Of a stretch of 64,000 nucleotides of DNA, positions 41,319 to 49,334 are shown one piece after another. A model generated the notes under the pieces. It saw only the letters and a list, made by a program, of their open reading frames with translations. It was not told where the DNA came from and did no database searches. Within the stretch, counting starts at the first letter, position 1, and each line of letters opens with the position of its first letter. Made by a program: the position numbers and the translations under genes. Source of the stretch: Pannonibacter phragmitetus DSM 14782. Lineage in GTDB: Bacteria; Pseudomonadota; Alphaproteobacteria; Rhizobiales; Stappiaceae. The stretch spans positions 124,675-188,674 of the forward strand of contig NZ_KB908216.1 of NCBI RefSeq assembly GCF_000382365.1, written 5' to 3'.

Positions 41319-41939
41319 TCAGCTATGTGCAAAAATATCCTGTTCCTCCCAGCCGAGCAGATCAAGCCTTGCACGGGTGGGCAGAAACTCAAAACAGGCT
41401 TGCGCGAAGCCGGTTCGCTCTTCACGCTCCAGCATCATCTGCAGCTGGGCACGCAGCGCATGAAGGTGCAGCACGTCGGACGCAGCATAGGCAAGCTGCG
41501 CATCCGTCAGCGTTTCAGCCGCCCAGTCCGAGCTCTGCTGCTGCTTCGACAGGTCGACACCCACCAGTTCGCGGGTGATGTCCTTCAGGCCGTGCCGGTC
41601 CGTGTAGGTGCGCACCAGCTTGGAGGCAATCTTGGTGCACCAGACCGGTGACACGGTGATGCCGAGATACTGGTAGAGCACCGCCAGATCGAACCGGGCG
41701 AAGTGGAAGATCTTCACCTTGGCGGGGTCGGTGAACAGACGGGCGAGATTCGGGGCCGACTTCTGGCCGCGGGCGATCTGCACAACATCCGCCGTGCCAT
41801 CGCCCGGCGACAGCTGAACCACGCAGAGCCGGTCGCGGTGCGGGTTGAGACCCAGGGTTTCCGTGTCCACAGCCACGGCCTCCACACCCTCATAGTGGGA
41901 CAGATCGGGCAGGTCGTTCTTGTGGTAACGGATGGTCAT
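41319..41939 (-). CDS. ribonuclease D-like 3'-5' exonuclease (short, no HRDC)
   Basis: A 206-residue DEDDy exonuclease. Exo I is AVAVDTETLGLNPHRDRLCVVQL (about 21), Exo II is KIFHFARFDLAVLYQYLG (about 75) and Exo III is YAASDVLHLHALRAQL (about 152; DEDDy-type Tyr before ASD). Full-length E. coli RNase D (375 aa) has two HRDC domains that are absent here; such short versions (RndA/NrnC-like) are common in alphaproteobacteria, where NrnC degrades short oligoribonucleotides. ATG 41939 is chosen by homology of the N-terminus. It may therefore be nrnC rather than rnd. Confidence 0.9.
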   Translation of the reverse strand: MTIRYHKNDLPDLSHYEGVEAVAVDTETLGLNPHRDRLCVVQLSPGDGTADVVQIARGQKSAPNLARLFTDPAKVKIFHFARFDLAVLYQYLGITVSPVWCTKIASKLVRTYTDRHGLKDITRELVGVDLSKQQQSSDWAAETLTDAQLAYAASDVLHLHALRAQLQMMLEREERTGFAQACFEFLPTRARLDLLGWEEQDIFAHS

Positions 41940-42031
41940 CGGCGGAAATCCTGAAGTTGCGTCGGGTTCTTTCAGCACATTCCCTCGCAGCGGGCAAGAT
42001 CCGGCGCAGTCATTGGGAGGGCCTGAAAGCG

Positions 42032-42058
42032 AAAAAGGCCCGCTTTCGCGGACCTTTT
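42032..42058 (-). terminator. terminator downstream of tRNA-Leu
   Basis: Imperfect hairpin AAAAGG-CCGC / GCGG-CCTTTT with a GAAA loop about 30 bp beyond the 3' end of the tRNA, with a T-run on the minus strand. Confidence 0.75.
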
Positions 42059-42089
42059 CGATCTGGACCTTGGTAGTGATCCAGAAATT

Positions 42090-42175
<86 letters not shown>

Positions 42176-42350
42176 TGTGAGGAGGGCTTTTAGGGGTGCT
42201 CTGAGGGCTTGTCAATCGTCCTTTTGAGAGAAAAATGCATTTGCACACATGCCGCCTTCACAGGCGGGGATCAAAGGGCTAAGAACCCTAGGTGCGCCGC
42301 CATCCGGGCGGCCCATTGCTTCAAGTGACGCGACTAAGGAGCCGGCCGCA

Positions 42351-43325
42351 ATGCATTCGGCGCTCAATGGAAAACTCGTTACCGTCTTCGGTGCTTCCGG
42401 CTTTCTCGGCCGCCATGTGGTGCTTGCACTGGCACGCCGCGGCTACAGGATTCGCGCGGCCGTGCGCCGTCCGGATCTGGCCGAGCACCTGCAGCCGCTG
42501 GGCGGCGTTGGCCAGATCATGCCGGTTCAGGCGAACCTGCGTTACCGCTGGTCTGTAGACCGCGCCGTCGAGGGGGCGGATGCGGTCGTCAATCTGGTGG
42601 GGATTCTCTATCAGTCCGGCCGCCAGAGCTTTGATGCCGTGCAGGGCTTCGGTCCGCGCGCCATTGCGGAAGCAGCCCGCGCTGCAGGCCTGAACGGCAT
42701 CGTCCACGTCTCGGCCATCGGCGCTGACGCGGCATCTCCCGCCGCCTATGCCCGCACAAAGGCGGCCGGCGAGGCTGGCGTTCTGGAAACGCTGCCGGAC
42801 AGCGTCATCCTGCGCCCGTCCATCGTGTTCGGCCCGGAAGATGACTTCTTCAACCGCTTTGCTGCCATGGCGCGCATGTCCCCGGTCCTGCCGCTGGTCG
42901 GCGGCGGGGTCACGAAGTTCCAGCCGGTCTATGTCGGTGATGTTGCCGCTGCGGTTGCCAAGGCTGTGGATGGCGGCTGCAAGCCGGGCGCTGTCTATGA
43001 ACTGGGCGGCCCGGAAGTGAAGAGCTTCAAGGAATGCCTTGAGCTGATGCTGGAGATCACCCGCCGGAAGTGCCTGCTGCTGCCGCTGCCCTTTGGCGCG
43101 GCCACAATGCAGGCACGCGTGCTGCAGCTGCTGCCCAAGCCGCTGCTGACCGTGGACCAGGTGAAGATGCTGCGTGTGGACAACGTTGTTTCGGCAGATG
43201 CCGAAGCCGAAGGCCGCACGCTGGCTGGTCTCGGCATCAACCCGTCCTCGCTGGCAGCCATTCTGCCGTCCTACCTGACCCGCTTCCGCGAGCACGGGCA
43301 GTATGATGCCCACCGCGTGGCCTGA
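42351..43325 (+). CDS. NAD(P)-binding protein, complex I NDUFA9-like family
   Basis: A 324-residue atypical short-chain dehydrogenase. It begins KLVTVFGASGFLGRHVVLALARRG (Rossmann GxxGxxG), then AVVNLVGILYQSGRQSFDAVQGFG, VHVSAIGADAASPAAYARTKAAGE (YxxxK) and ILRPSIVFGPEDDFFNRFA, which are standard in the NDUFA9-like group. In alphaproteobacteria this protein may be an accessory of NADH:quinone oxidoreductase. ATG 42351 is 17 bases after AAGGAG; the longer frame is not supported. Its final codons lie within a tandem repeat. Confidence 0.88.
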   Translation: MHSALNGKLVTVFGASGFLGRHVVLALARRGYRIRAAVRRPDLAEHLQPLGGVGQIMPVQANLRYRWSVDRAVEGADAVVNLVGILYQSGRQSFDAVQGFGPRAIAEAARAAGLNGIVHVSAIGADAASPAAYARTKAAGEAGVLETLPDSVILRPSIVFGPEDDFFNRFAAMARMSPVLPLVGGGVTKFQPVYVGDVAAAVAKAVDGGCKPGAVYELGGPEVKSFKECLELMLEITRRKCLLLPLPFGAATMQARVLQLLPKPLLTVDQVKMLRVDNVVSADAEAEGRTLAGLGINPSSLAAILPSYLTRFREHGQYDAHRVA

Positions 43326-43400
43326 AGGGCCACGCAGGGAAAGGATCTGGGTGGCCTGAAAGGCCACGCAGGGAAAGGATCTGGGGCCTGAACGGCCACG
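43317..43400 (+). repeat. 34-bp tandem repeat spanning the 3' end of the NDUFA9-like gene
   Basis: Unit 1 (43317-43350) starts GTGGCCTGAAGGGCCACGCA, unit 2 (43351-43384) is nearly identical, and a third partial unit (43385-43400) follows. The first unit includes the last two sense codons (Val-Ala) and the TGA stop of the upstream gene. Each unit contains a small palindrome (GTGGCC / GGCCAC). Confidence 0.9.
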
Positions 43401-43417
43401 GAACACGGTTGAGTTTG

Positions 43418-43446
43418 CAGGGGCGTCATTTGACGCCCCTGTGCTT
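43418..43446 (+). terminator. terminator of the NDUFA9-like gene, overlapping DUF1127 3' end
   Basis: An 11-bp perfect stem (CAGGGGCGTCA / TGACGCCCCTG) with a 2-base gap, followed by TGCTTTTTC. The first arm includes the stop codon of the convergent DUF1127 gene, so the terminator is partly coding on the other strand. Confidence 0.85.
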
Positions 43447-43656
43447 TTTCGGCCGCGGCTCAACCCAGTGGCCCGATGGTGTCAGCCCGACGTCCTTGAG
43501 CAGCCGCTCGTCCAGATGGGCGATGTTGCGGCGGCGTATGCGGCGCAGGCGCTCTTCATGCAGCCAGCTGCCAATATGCGCCATGAGGCCTGCCAGAAAT
43601 GGCAAGAACCCTGATGCTGCCGGTGCCTTGCGGTCTGATGTGCCGTTTCCATTCAT
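43426..43656 (-). CDS. DUF1127 domain small protein
   Basis: A 76-residue basic protein. Its C-terminal half holds the DUF1127 signature: RLRRIRRRNIAHLDERLLKDVGL followed by TPSG. The N-terminal half is a short hydrophobic segment (FLPFLAGLMAHIGSW). AGGAGG stands seven bases before ATG 43656, which fixes the start. DUF1127 small proteins in alphaproteobacteria have been linked to RNA binding and phosphate or stress responses. It is divergent from the WYL regulator. Confidence 0.82.
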   Translation of the reverse strand: MNGNGTSDRKAPAASGFLPFLAGLMAHIGSWLHEERLRRIRRRNIAHLDERLLKDVGLTPSGHWVEPRPKKHRGVK

Positions 43657-43798
43657 GATCCTGCCTCCTTGCATTCGCCCTCTGCGGGGCCAGTGAAAGC
43701 AAGGATGCCAGCCCAAACCTGACAGCTGCGAGTCAGGTTTGATCCTGTTATGTTCTCATTCTGATTCTTTTTTGTTTCCTGAGAACCGGCAGGCCGAC

Positions 43799-44803
43799 AT
43801 GAACCCGATCGAACGTGCCCTTGGCATCCTGCTGCTGCTTGGCAGCGGCAAGCTGGTGACGGCCACCGCCCTGTCGGAGCGGTTCCAGGTGTCGCTGCGC
43901 ACCATATACCGGGATGTGGACCGGCTCATTGCGCTTGGCGTGCCGGTGGAGGCAGAGCGCGGGGCGGAGGGCGGTTACCGCCTTGCCAAGGGCTATATCC
44001 AGCCGCCCGTCGCCCTGACGCGCCGCGAGACGGCGGCGCTGCTGATCGTGCTGTCGGTGGCGCGGGGCCTGCGCACCACGCCGCTGGCGGCTGATCTTGA
44101 AACGGCGGAGCGCAAGCTCATCGCTTCCCTGCCCCGCCCGGCACAGGAGCTGCTGACAAACGGCGAGCGAATCGTCGGGGTCGAGCCGCTGCCGCCGGAC
44201 ATTTTCCATGATTCGCCCTCGATCGAGCCCAATGCAGGCTGGCAGGAGGCGCTGGACCGGTTCATGGAAGGGCTGCTGGAAGGCCGCCGCGTGCGCTTCG
44301 AGCATCATAACCCCAGCCGGACGGAACCGCGCGCCCATGAGGTGGAGCCGCTGGGCGTCATCTTCGACCGGGATCTGTGGTATCTGGCGGGCCGCTCCGT
44401 CGAGGCGGATGACCTCAGGATCTACCGGGCCGACCGCATCTTCAACATGGAGGTGAGCGGCCTGCGCTTCCGTCCGCCGAAGGAGTTTTCGGTGCAAGCC
44501 CTGCTGAATGGTGCCTGGCTGTCCCGCGCCATGCGGCGCTGGCAGTCGGAAGACCCGTCCGGCATCATTCTGGTGAGTGATGAGCAGGCGCGCACGCTGG
44601 CGCGGGACTGGTACTACCGGCATGCGGTGTTTTCACCGGCGGGAAACGGCAAGGTGAGAATCACCCTGACGGACACAACGCAGGCCCGGCTGTTCCCGCT
44701 GCTGCGCTGGCTGGGCCCGGGCGCCGAGCTCATCGAGCCCAGCGCCCTCCGGCCTCTTTTCGCGGCGGAACTCGCCGCGATGTCCGCGGCCCATCAGGGA
44801 TGA
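43799..44803 (+). CDS. YafY-family HTH/WYL-domain transcriptional regulator
   Basis: A 334-residue regulator: HTH_11 winged helix at the N-terminus (RALGILLLLGSGKLVTATALSERFQVSLRTIYRDVDRLIALGVPV), a GAEGGYRLAKGY wing, and a WYL domain (about 140-225: VRFEHHNPSRTEPRAHEVEPLGVIF, DLWYLAGRS) followed by a WCX-like C-terminal extension. WYL proteins sense ligands, often nucleic-acid related, and control neighbouring or stress genes. ATG 43799 lies ~140 bp from the DUF1127 start on the other strand. Confidence 0.9.
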   Translation: MNPIERALGILLLLGSGKLVTATALSERFQVSLRTIYRDVDRLIALGVPVEAERGAEGGYRLAKGYIQPPVALTRRETAALLIVLSVARGLRTTPLAADLETAERKLIASLPRPAQELLTNGERIVGVEPLPPDIFHDSPSIEPNAGWQEALDRFMEGLLEGRRVRFEHHNPSRTEPRAHEVEPLGVIFDRDLWYLAGRSVEADDLRIYRADRIFNMEVSGLRFRPPKEFSVQALLNGAWLSRAMRRWQSEDPSGIILVSDEQARTLARDWYYRHAVFSPAGNGKVRITLTDTTQARLFPLLRWLGPGAELIEPSALRPLFAAELAAMSAAHQG

Positions 44804-44907
44804 GCGGCGGCTTCCTCCCAGAAGCTGTTTGCCTGGCGGGCTTTAGCCAAGGCCCGGGGATGCTGCTGCATCCGGCCCTGGCAAGGCTCAGGCGCCACGC
44901 GGGCTTG

Positions 44908-45201
44908 TCAGCAGCCGCCCTCGGCGCGAATCAGCATTGCCACCGCGTGAATGCGGTTCTTGGCGCGCATGCGGCGCACGGCGGCGGCAATGTGGGTCTT
45001 CACGGTGGCGACGCTGATGTCGAGGCGGTGCGCGATCTGCTTGTTGATCAGACCGTCGGCCAGCATGCGCATCACGTCCTTCTGGCGCTCGGTGAGCAGG
45101 GCGACCCGCTCCTGCGATACCGTGAGCCCGGCAACAGGCTTCGGCATCACCGGATGCAGTTCGACCGGATGGTGCCAGCTCTCCACGACTTGATCCAGCA
45201 T
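44908..45201 (-). CDS. LuxR-type HTH protein without receiver domain
   Basis: A ~97-residue protein made almost entirely of a LuxR/NarL HTH: LTERQKDVMRMLADGLINKQIAHRLDISVATVKTHIAAAVRRMRAKNR. The ~30 N-terminal residues (LDQVVESWHHPVELHPVMPKP) do not match a receiver or autoinducer domain. An AAAGGGAG site precedes ATG 45201; the frame extends further but that part is Arg-rich and unlike protein. It is a single-domain DNA-binding regulator (GerE-like) of unknown target, divergent from the ScfR gene. Confidence 0.82.
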   Translation of the reverse strand: MLDQVVESWHHPVELHPVMPKPVAGLTVSQERVALLTERQKDVMRMLADGLINKQIAHRLDISVATVKTHIAAAVRRMRAKNRIHAVAMLIRAEGGC

Positions 45202-45330
45202 GTGCGCTCCCTTTCGTTGCAGGCCCGTCCGGCGGCGCCTCCCGGGCAACCACCTCCTCCCGGGCCTGTGTGATGCAAGGACCATAGCCATTTGGTGGGC
45301 CTTCTGCGATATGCAAAAGTGTGTCATGTT

Positions 45331-45353
45331 AAATTGTAAAATCTTCGCAATTT
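45331..45353. promoter_or_regulatory. candidate operator upstream of the ScfR gene
   Basis: Inverted repeat AAATTG-N11-CAATTT ten bases upstream of the ScfR start and between divergent regulators. A site so close to the start codon would fit autorepression. The protein that binds is not known. Confidence 0.35.
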
Positions 45354-45362
45354 GAGAAACCG

Positions 45363-46799
45363 ATGGCCAGAAAGCTTTTCGCCGGACATGTGCTGCGCAA
45401 GCTGCGCGAACGGGCAGGTCTCACGCAGGTGGCCTTTGCCAGCCGGCTGGATCTGTCGCCCTCCTATGTGAATCAGCTGGAGAGCAACATCCGCCCGGTC
45501 TCCGCCTCGGTGCTGATCGCCGTCAGCCGCGAGTTCGGTGCCGATCTTGCCAGTTTCGAGGCGAGCGACCTTGACCGGCTGGTGGCCGACCTTGGCGAGG
45601 CGCTGGCGGACACCCGCTTTCATGACGGCAGCGTCGGGTTGCAGGACCTGAAGAGCGTTGCCACCCACACGCCGGACTTCGCCCGCGCCTTTCTGGATCT
45701 CTACGGCACCCTCAGGCGCATGAGTGAGCAGCAGGCCTCGCTGGACGACGCCATTGATGCCCATGGGGAGACCAGCGGCCGCGCCCCGCGCATGACCCCG
45801 CCCTATGATCAGGTGCGCGACCATTTCCACTACATCGACAACTATGTCGATGCGCTGGATGTGAGCGCCGAGGAGCTGGCCAGCAAACTGAGCCTAGCCT
45901 GGACGCCGGACCGTTTCGGCCGGCTCAGCGCCTGGCTGCGGGACACCCACGGCGTGCGGGTGGACGTCACGGAACGGCAGGCAGCAGATGGCGCCATCGT
46001 CGCCTTTGATGCCCGCGCAAGGCTCGTGACGCTGGACCGGGGCCTGCCGCGCCCGGCCATGGAATTCCAGCTCGGCTGTATCGTCGCGGATCTGACGGCG
46101 GAAAAGCTCATTTCCAGTCATGTGGAGAAGGCCGGTTTCTCGACGCTGGCGGCACGGGAGATCTGCCGCCTCGCCTTACGCAACTATTTCGCGGGCGCCC
46201 TGCTGCTGCCTTACGGCGCCTTCCTGTCCCTCGCCAAGTCCTACCGGCATGACCTCGACCGGCTGATGGTGACGACGGGGGCAAGCCTTGAGCAGATCTG
46301 CCACCGGCTCTCCAGCCTGCAGCGGTCGGGGGAAAAGGGTGTGCCCTTCTATTTCCTCAAGGTGGACAGGGCGGGCAATGTCATCAAACGGCACAGCGCC
46401 ACCCGCTTCCAGTTCGCCCGCTATGGCGGCTCCTGCCCGGTGTGGAACGTGCATGAGGCCTTTGAGCTGAACGAGGGCCGCGTCTCGGCGCAGGTGGGCG
46501 AGATGCCGGACGGCACGCAGTATCTCTGCCTGGCCCGCAGCATTTCCAAGCCCGCCACCCGTTTCGGTGAGCGCGAGCGGCGCTATGCCCTTGGCCTTGG
46601 CTGCGAACTGAAATATGCGGACATGCTGGTCTATGGCGACGAGCTGGGCCTGACAGACCGGGTCAACCCGGCCCGCATCGGCATCAACTGCCGTATCTGC
46701 CCGCGCGCCAGCTGCCCGGAACGGGCCTTCCCCGCCCTCGACAAGGAAATCCAGGTGGAACGGGATTCGCGTGGGATCGTGCCGTTTTCATTGCGGTGA
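45363..46799 (+). CDS. ScfR/RamB-family short-chain fatty-acid transcriptional regulator
   Basis: A 478-residue XRE-type regulator. N-terminal HTH: LRERAGLTQVAFASRLDLSPSYVNQLESNIRPVSASVL (about 13-50); a middle ImmA/IrrE-like region; and the C-terminal DUF2083 domain with NCRICPRASCPERAFP (about 440), a cysteine motif typical of ScfR and RamB. These proteins control acetate, propionate or glyoxylate-cycle genes, responding to acyl-CoA; their usual targets (aceA, propionyl-CoA carboxylase) are not next to it here. It starts about 160 bp from the LuxR-type gene. Confidence 0.87.
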   Translation: MARKLFAGHVLRKLRERAGLTQVAFASRLDLSPSYVNQLESNIRPVSASVLIAVSREFGADLASFEASDLDRLVADLGEALADTRFHDGSVGLQDLKSVATHTPDFARAFLDLYGTLRRMSEQQASLDDAIDAHGETSGRAPRMTPPYDQVRDHFHYIDNYVDALDVSAEELASKLSLAWTPDRFGRLSAWLRDTHGVRVDVTERQAADGAIVAFDARARLVTLDRGLPRPAMEFQLGCIVADLTAEKLISSHVEKAGFSTLAAREICRLALRNYFAGALLLPYGAFLSLAKSYRHDLDRLMVTTGASLEQICHRLSSLQRSGEKGVPFYFLKVDRAGNVIKRHSATRFQFARYGGSCPVWNVHEAFELNEGRVSAQVGEMPDGTQYLCLARSISKPATRFGERERRYALGLGCELKYADMLVYGDELGLTDRVNPARIGINCRICPRASCPERAFPALDKEIQVERDSRGIVPFSLR

Positions 46800-46855
46800 A
46801 GCGGGAAGAGAGGTGAAAGGCCGGTACTGTGAAGCACACACTGGCAGCAGACACC

Positions 46856-47033
46856 GAGCCGCCCCGGCCAAGCGGAGCGCGAGCCGGGGTCTACTCGTTT
46901 GCAGAGAGCTTCCGTTGTCTCAAGCCGCAGTGCAGAGCGAACTTAAGTTAGCCCCTGCGCCGCGCTTCAGTTTCACCGCTCTGGAAGCGAGTGGCCCCCG
47001 GATCTCCGCTCCGCTGCGTCCGGGGCGACGCCG
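46856..47033. repeat. pair of inverted GC-rich palindromic elements
   Basis: The 283-bp gap between the ScfR and GntR genes (46800-47082) has no gene. It contains two related palindromes in opposite orientation: GCCCCGG...AAGCGGAGCG...CCGGGG followed by CTACTCG at about 46861-46899, and, read on the minus strand, GCCCCGGACGCAGCGGAGCG followed by CCGGGGGCCACTCG at about 46989-47027. Such elements are frequent in intergenic DNA of related genomes. Confidence 0.65.
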
Positions 47034-47082
47034 AGTCTGTGGCGGGGCAATTCCGTCTCATCCCCCCTGAAACCGCTTCCCC

Positions 47083-47790
47083 TCAAGACTCCCCCGTCTC
47101 GTGGGCGAAATATTTCATGTGGCCGGCGCGGATGCGTTCCAGTTGCTGGCGGATGCGGGCAAGGTGGCTGCGCATCTGGGCAACCGCCGCATCGGCGTCG
47201 CGCTGGCGGATGGCCTCCAGCACCCGGCAATGATCGTCAAAGGCATCCTGCGAGGCGAAGGCCAGCGACAGGAAGCGCACCCGGTCCATATGCGCCTTGT
47301 TCTCGCGGATCATTTCCCAGGCATGGGCGTGACCGGAGCGTTCGCAGATCTCCTTGTGGAAGAGATCATCCAGCGCATGAAAATCCAGCGGCCGCTGGCC
47401 TGTGACGGCTTCGCGCTGCTGCTCGATGATATCCACCAGCGCCTGATGATCTGCCTCCGTCAGCTGGGTGCAGGCCACGCGCACGGTTTCCGCCTCGATG
47501 GCGGTGCGGATGAACTGCGCCTGAAACACGGCACGCTCGGAAATCACCGACACGGATGTGGCCCGCTGCGGCCGGATATGCAGGAAGCCGAGCTTGGACA
47601 GACGGTAGAAGGCATCGCGCACCGGCTGGCGCGAAACACCCATGGCCCTGGCCACGTCGATCTCCGAAATCTTGGCGCCGGGCGGCAGTTCCAGCGACAG
47701 GATCTGCCGGTGGAGCTGCTCGAAAACCGCATCGGCGACGAGCGGCCGCCCGACAGGCTCCAGCGCTTGCAGGTGTAGCGAATCCGGCAT
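47083..47790 (-). CDS. GntR family (FadR subfamily) regulator of the hexuronate operon
   Basis: A 235-residue regulator. The winged HTH reads VFEQLHRQILSLELPPGAKISEIDVARAMGVSRQPVRDAFYRLSKLGFL (about 22-70), followed by a helical FCD ligand domain with metal ligands visible in FHALDDLFHKEICERSGHAHAWEMI and FDDHCRVLEAI. AGGAGG stands close before ATG 47790. It is divergent from uxaC with a ~104-bp intergenic region, so it is the likely local repressor of uronate use, like UxuR or ExuR (inference). Confidence 0.9.
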   Translation of the reverse strand: MPDSLHLQALEPVGRPLVADAVFEQLHRQILSLELPPGAKISEIDVARAMGVSRQPVRDAFYRLSKLGFLHIRPQRATSVSVISERAVFQAQFIRTAIEAETVRVACTQLTEADHQALVDIIEQQREAVTGQRPLDFHALDDLFHKEICERSGHAHAWEMIRENKAHMDRVRFLSLAFASQDAFDDHCRVLEAIRQRDADAAVAQMRSHLARIRQQLERIRAGHMKYFAHETGES

Positions 47791-47802
47791 TTTTTCCTCC
47801 CA

Positions 47803-47831
47803 TTGACTCCTTTTGGATACTAGCATATTAG
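47803..47831 (+). promoter_or_regulatory. sigma-70-like promoter of the hexuronate operon
   Basis: TTGACT and TATTAG are separated by exactly 17 bases, ending 63 bases before the uxaC GTG. A partly palindromic CTAGCATATTAG overlaps the -10 element and could be the GntR operator, which would explain repression. Confidence 0.6.
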
Positions 47832-47894
47832 CTGAAATACGCGAAGAAAAGAGCCGTTCTCCGGCTTAAGTCATCACTCGGGAGGAGAGCAAAC

Positions 47895-49304
47895 GTGGCG
47901 CTGCTGGATTCTGACAGATTGTTCCCCGTTGAACCCGGCGTTCGCAGCATTGCGCGCGGCCTTTACGAAGGCGTGAAAAATCTGCCGATCATCAGCCCGC
48001 ATGGTCATACGGACCCGTGCTGGTTTGCAGAAAACAATCCCTTCCCGGACCCGGCCCAGCTCTTCGTCACCCCGGATCACTACGTCTTCCGCATGCTCTG
48101 CTCGCAGGGCATAAAGCTGGAAAGCCTCGGCGTGCCGCGCGCTGACGGCGGCTGGACGGAGACCGACGGCCGCAAGATCTGGCGCATCTTTGCCTCCAAT
48201 TATCACCTGTTCCGCGCCACTCCGTCGCGCATGTGGCTGGATCATGCTTTCCAAGACGTGTTCGGCGTGACCAAGCGCCTGTCGGCCGAAACGGCAGACG
48301 AAACCTATGACCAGATCGCCGATTGCCTGCAGCGTCCCGAGTTCCGCCCCCGCGCCCTGTTCGAGCGTTTCGGCATCGAGGTGATCGCCACCACGGAAGG
48401 CGCGCTGGACGATCTGAAGTGGCACCGCATGATCCGCGAAAGCGGCTGGAAGGGCCGTGTCGTCACCGCCTACCGGCCGGATCAAGCCGTTGACCCCGAA
48501 TATGCCGGCTTCACCGAGACCGTCGAGAAGCTGGGCGAATTGTGCGGCACCGATGCCACGACGTGGTCCGGCTATCTGGAAGCGCACCGCATCCGCCGCG
48601 CCTATTTCAAGGAGCAGGGCGGCGCCACCTCGAGTGATCATGGCCATGCCACGGCCCGCACCGAGAATCTGAGCGAAGCTGAGGCGGCTCATCTTTTCGA
48701 CAAGGCGCTGCGCGGCGCATGCACTGCGGAGGAGGCAGATGCATTCCGTGGCCAGATGCTGACCGAGATGGCCCGCATGAGCATTGACGATGGCCTCGTC
48801 ATGCAGATCCACTGCGGCAGCTCGCGCAACCATTCCGGCCCGGTGCTGAGCACCTTCGGCCGCGACAAGGGCTTCGATATCCCGAGCCGCACCGACTATG
48901 TGCGCTCGCTCAAGCCGCTGCTCGATGCAGTCGGCATGCGGGACGATGTGTCCATCATCGCCTTCACGCTGGATGAAACCACCTACTCGCGCGAGCTTGC
49001 ACCGCTCGCCGGCGTTTATCCGGCCCTGAAGCTGGGGCCCGCCTGGTGGTTCTTCGACAGCCCGGAAGGGATGATGCGCTACCGTCAGCAGGTTACGGAA
49101 ACTGCGGGTTTCTATAACACCGTCGGCTTCAACGACGACACCCGTGCTTTCTGTTCCATCCCCGCCCGCCACGATGTGGCCCGGCGCGTGGATTGCGCTT
49201 ACCTCGCCCATCTGGTCGCCACAGGGCGGCTGGATCAGGACGAGGCGGGTGAGGTCGCCTATGACCTCACCTACAGGCTTGCCAAGCAAGCCTACCGGCT
49301 CTGA
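47895..49304 (+). CDS. uxaC: glucuronate (uronate) isomerase
   Basis: A 469-residue amidohydrolase-superfamily uronate isomerase. Typical stretches are NLPIISPHGHTDPCWFAEN (His-x-His metal ligands, about 35), VTPDHYVFRMLCSQG, LVMQIHCGSSRNHS (about 297) and GFNDDTRAFCSIPARHD (about 416). It interconverts D-glucuronate/D-fructuronate and D-galacturonate/D-tagaturonate. Start is a GTG with GGGAGGAG eight bases before it. It is the first gene of a nine-gene plus-strand operon. Confidence 0.96.
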   Translation: MALLDSDRLFPVEPGVRSIARGLYEGVKNLPIISPHGHTDPCWFAENNPFPDPAQLFVTPDHYVFRMLCSQGIKLESLGVPRADGGWTETDGRKIWRIFASNYHLFRATPSRMWLDHAFQDVFGVTKRLSAETADETYDQIADCLQRPEFRPRALFERFGIEVIATTEGALDDLKWHRMIRESGWKGRVVTAYRPDQAVDPEYAGFTETVEKLGELCGTDATTWSGYLEAHRIRRAYFKEQGGATSSDHGHATARTENLSEAEAAHLFDKALRGACTAEEADAFRGQMLTEMARMSIDDGLVMQIHCGSSRNHSGPVLSTFGRDKGFDIPSRTDYVRSLKPLLDAVGMRDDVSIIAFTLDETTYSRELAPLAGVYPALKLGPAWWFFDSPEGMMRYRQQVTETAGFYNTVGFNDDTRAFCSIPARHDVARRVDCAYLAHLVATGRLDQDEAGEVAYDLTYRLAKQAYRL

Positions 49305-49334
49305 GGAGGGCCGTTCACTTGGGAGGAGAACCAA

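Noticed and set aside
43317-43400. CRISPR-like array
   Set aside because: The units are contiguous, without spacers, with only two full copies and no cas genes nearby.
47874-49334. 486-codon open frame antisense to uxaC
   Set aside because: It covers a confidently assigned uxaC gene with its own ribosome binding site and promoter; the antisense translation is compositionally abnormal.
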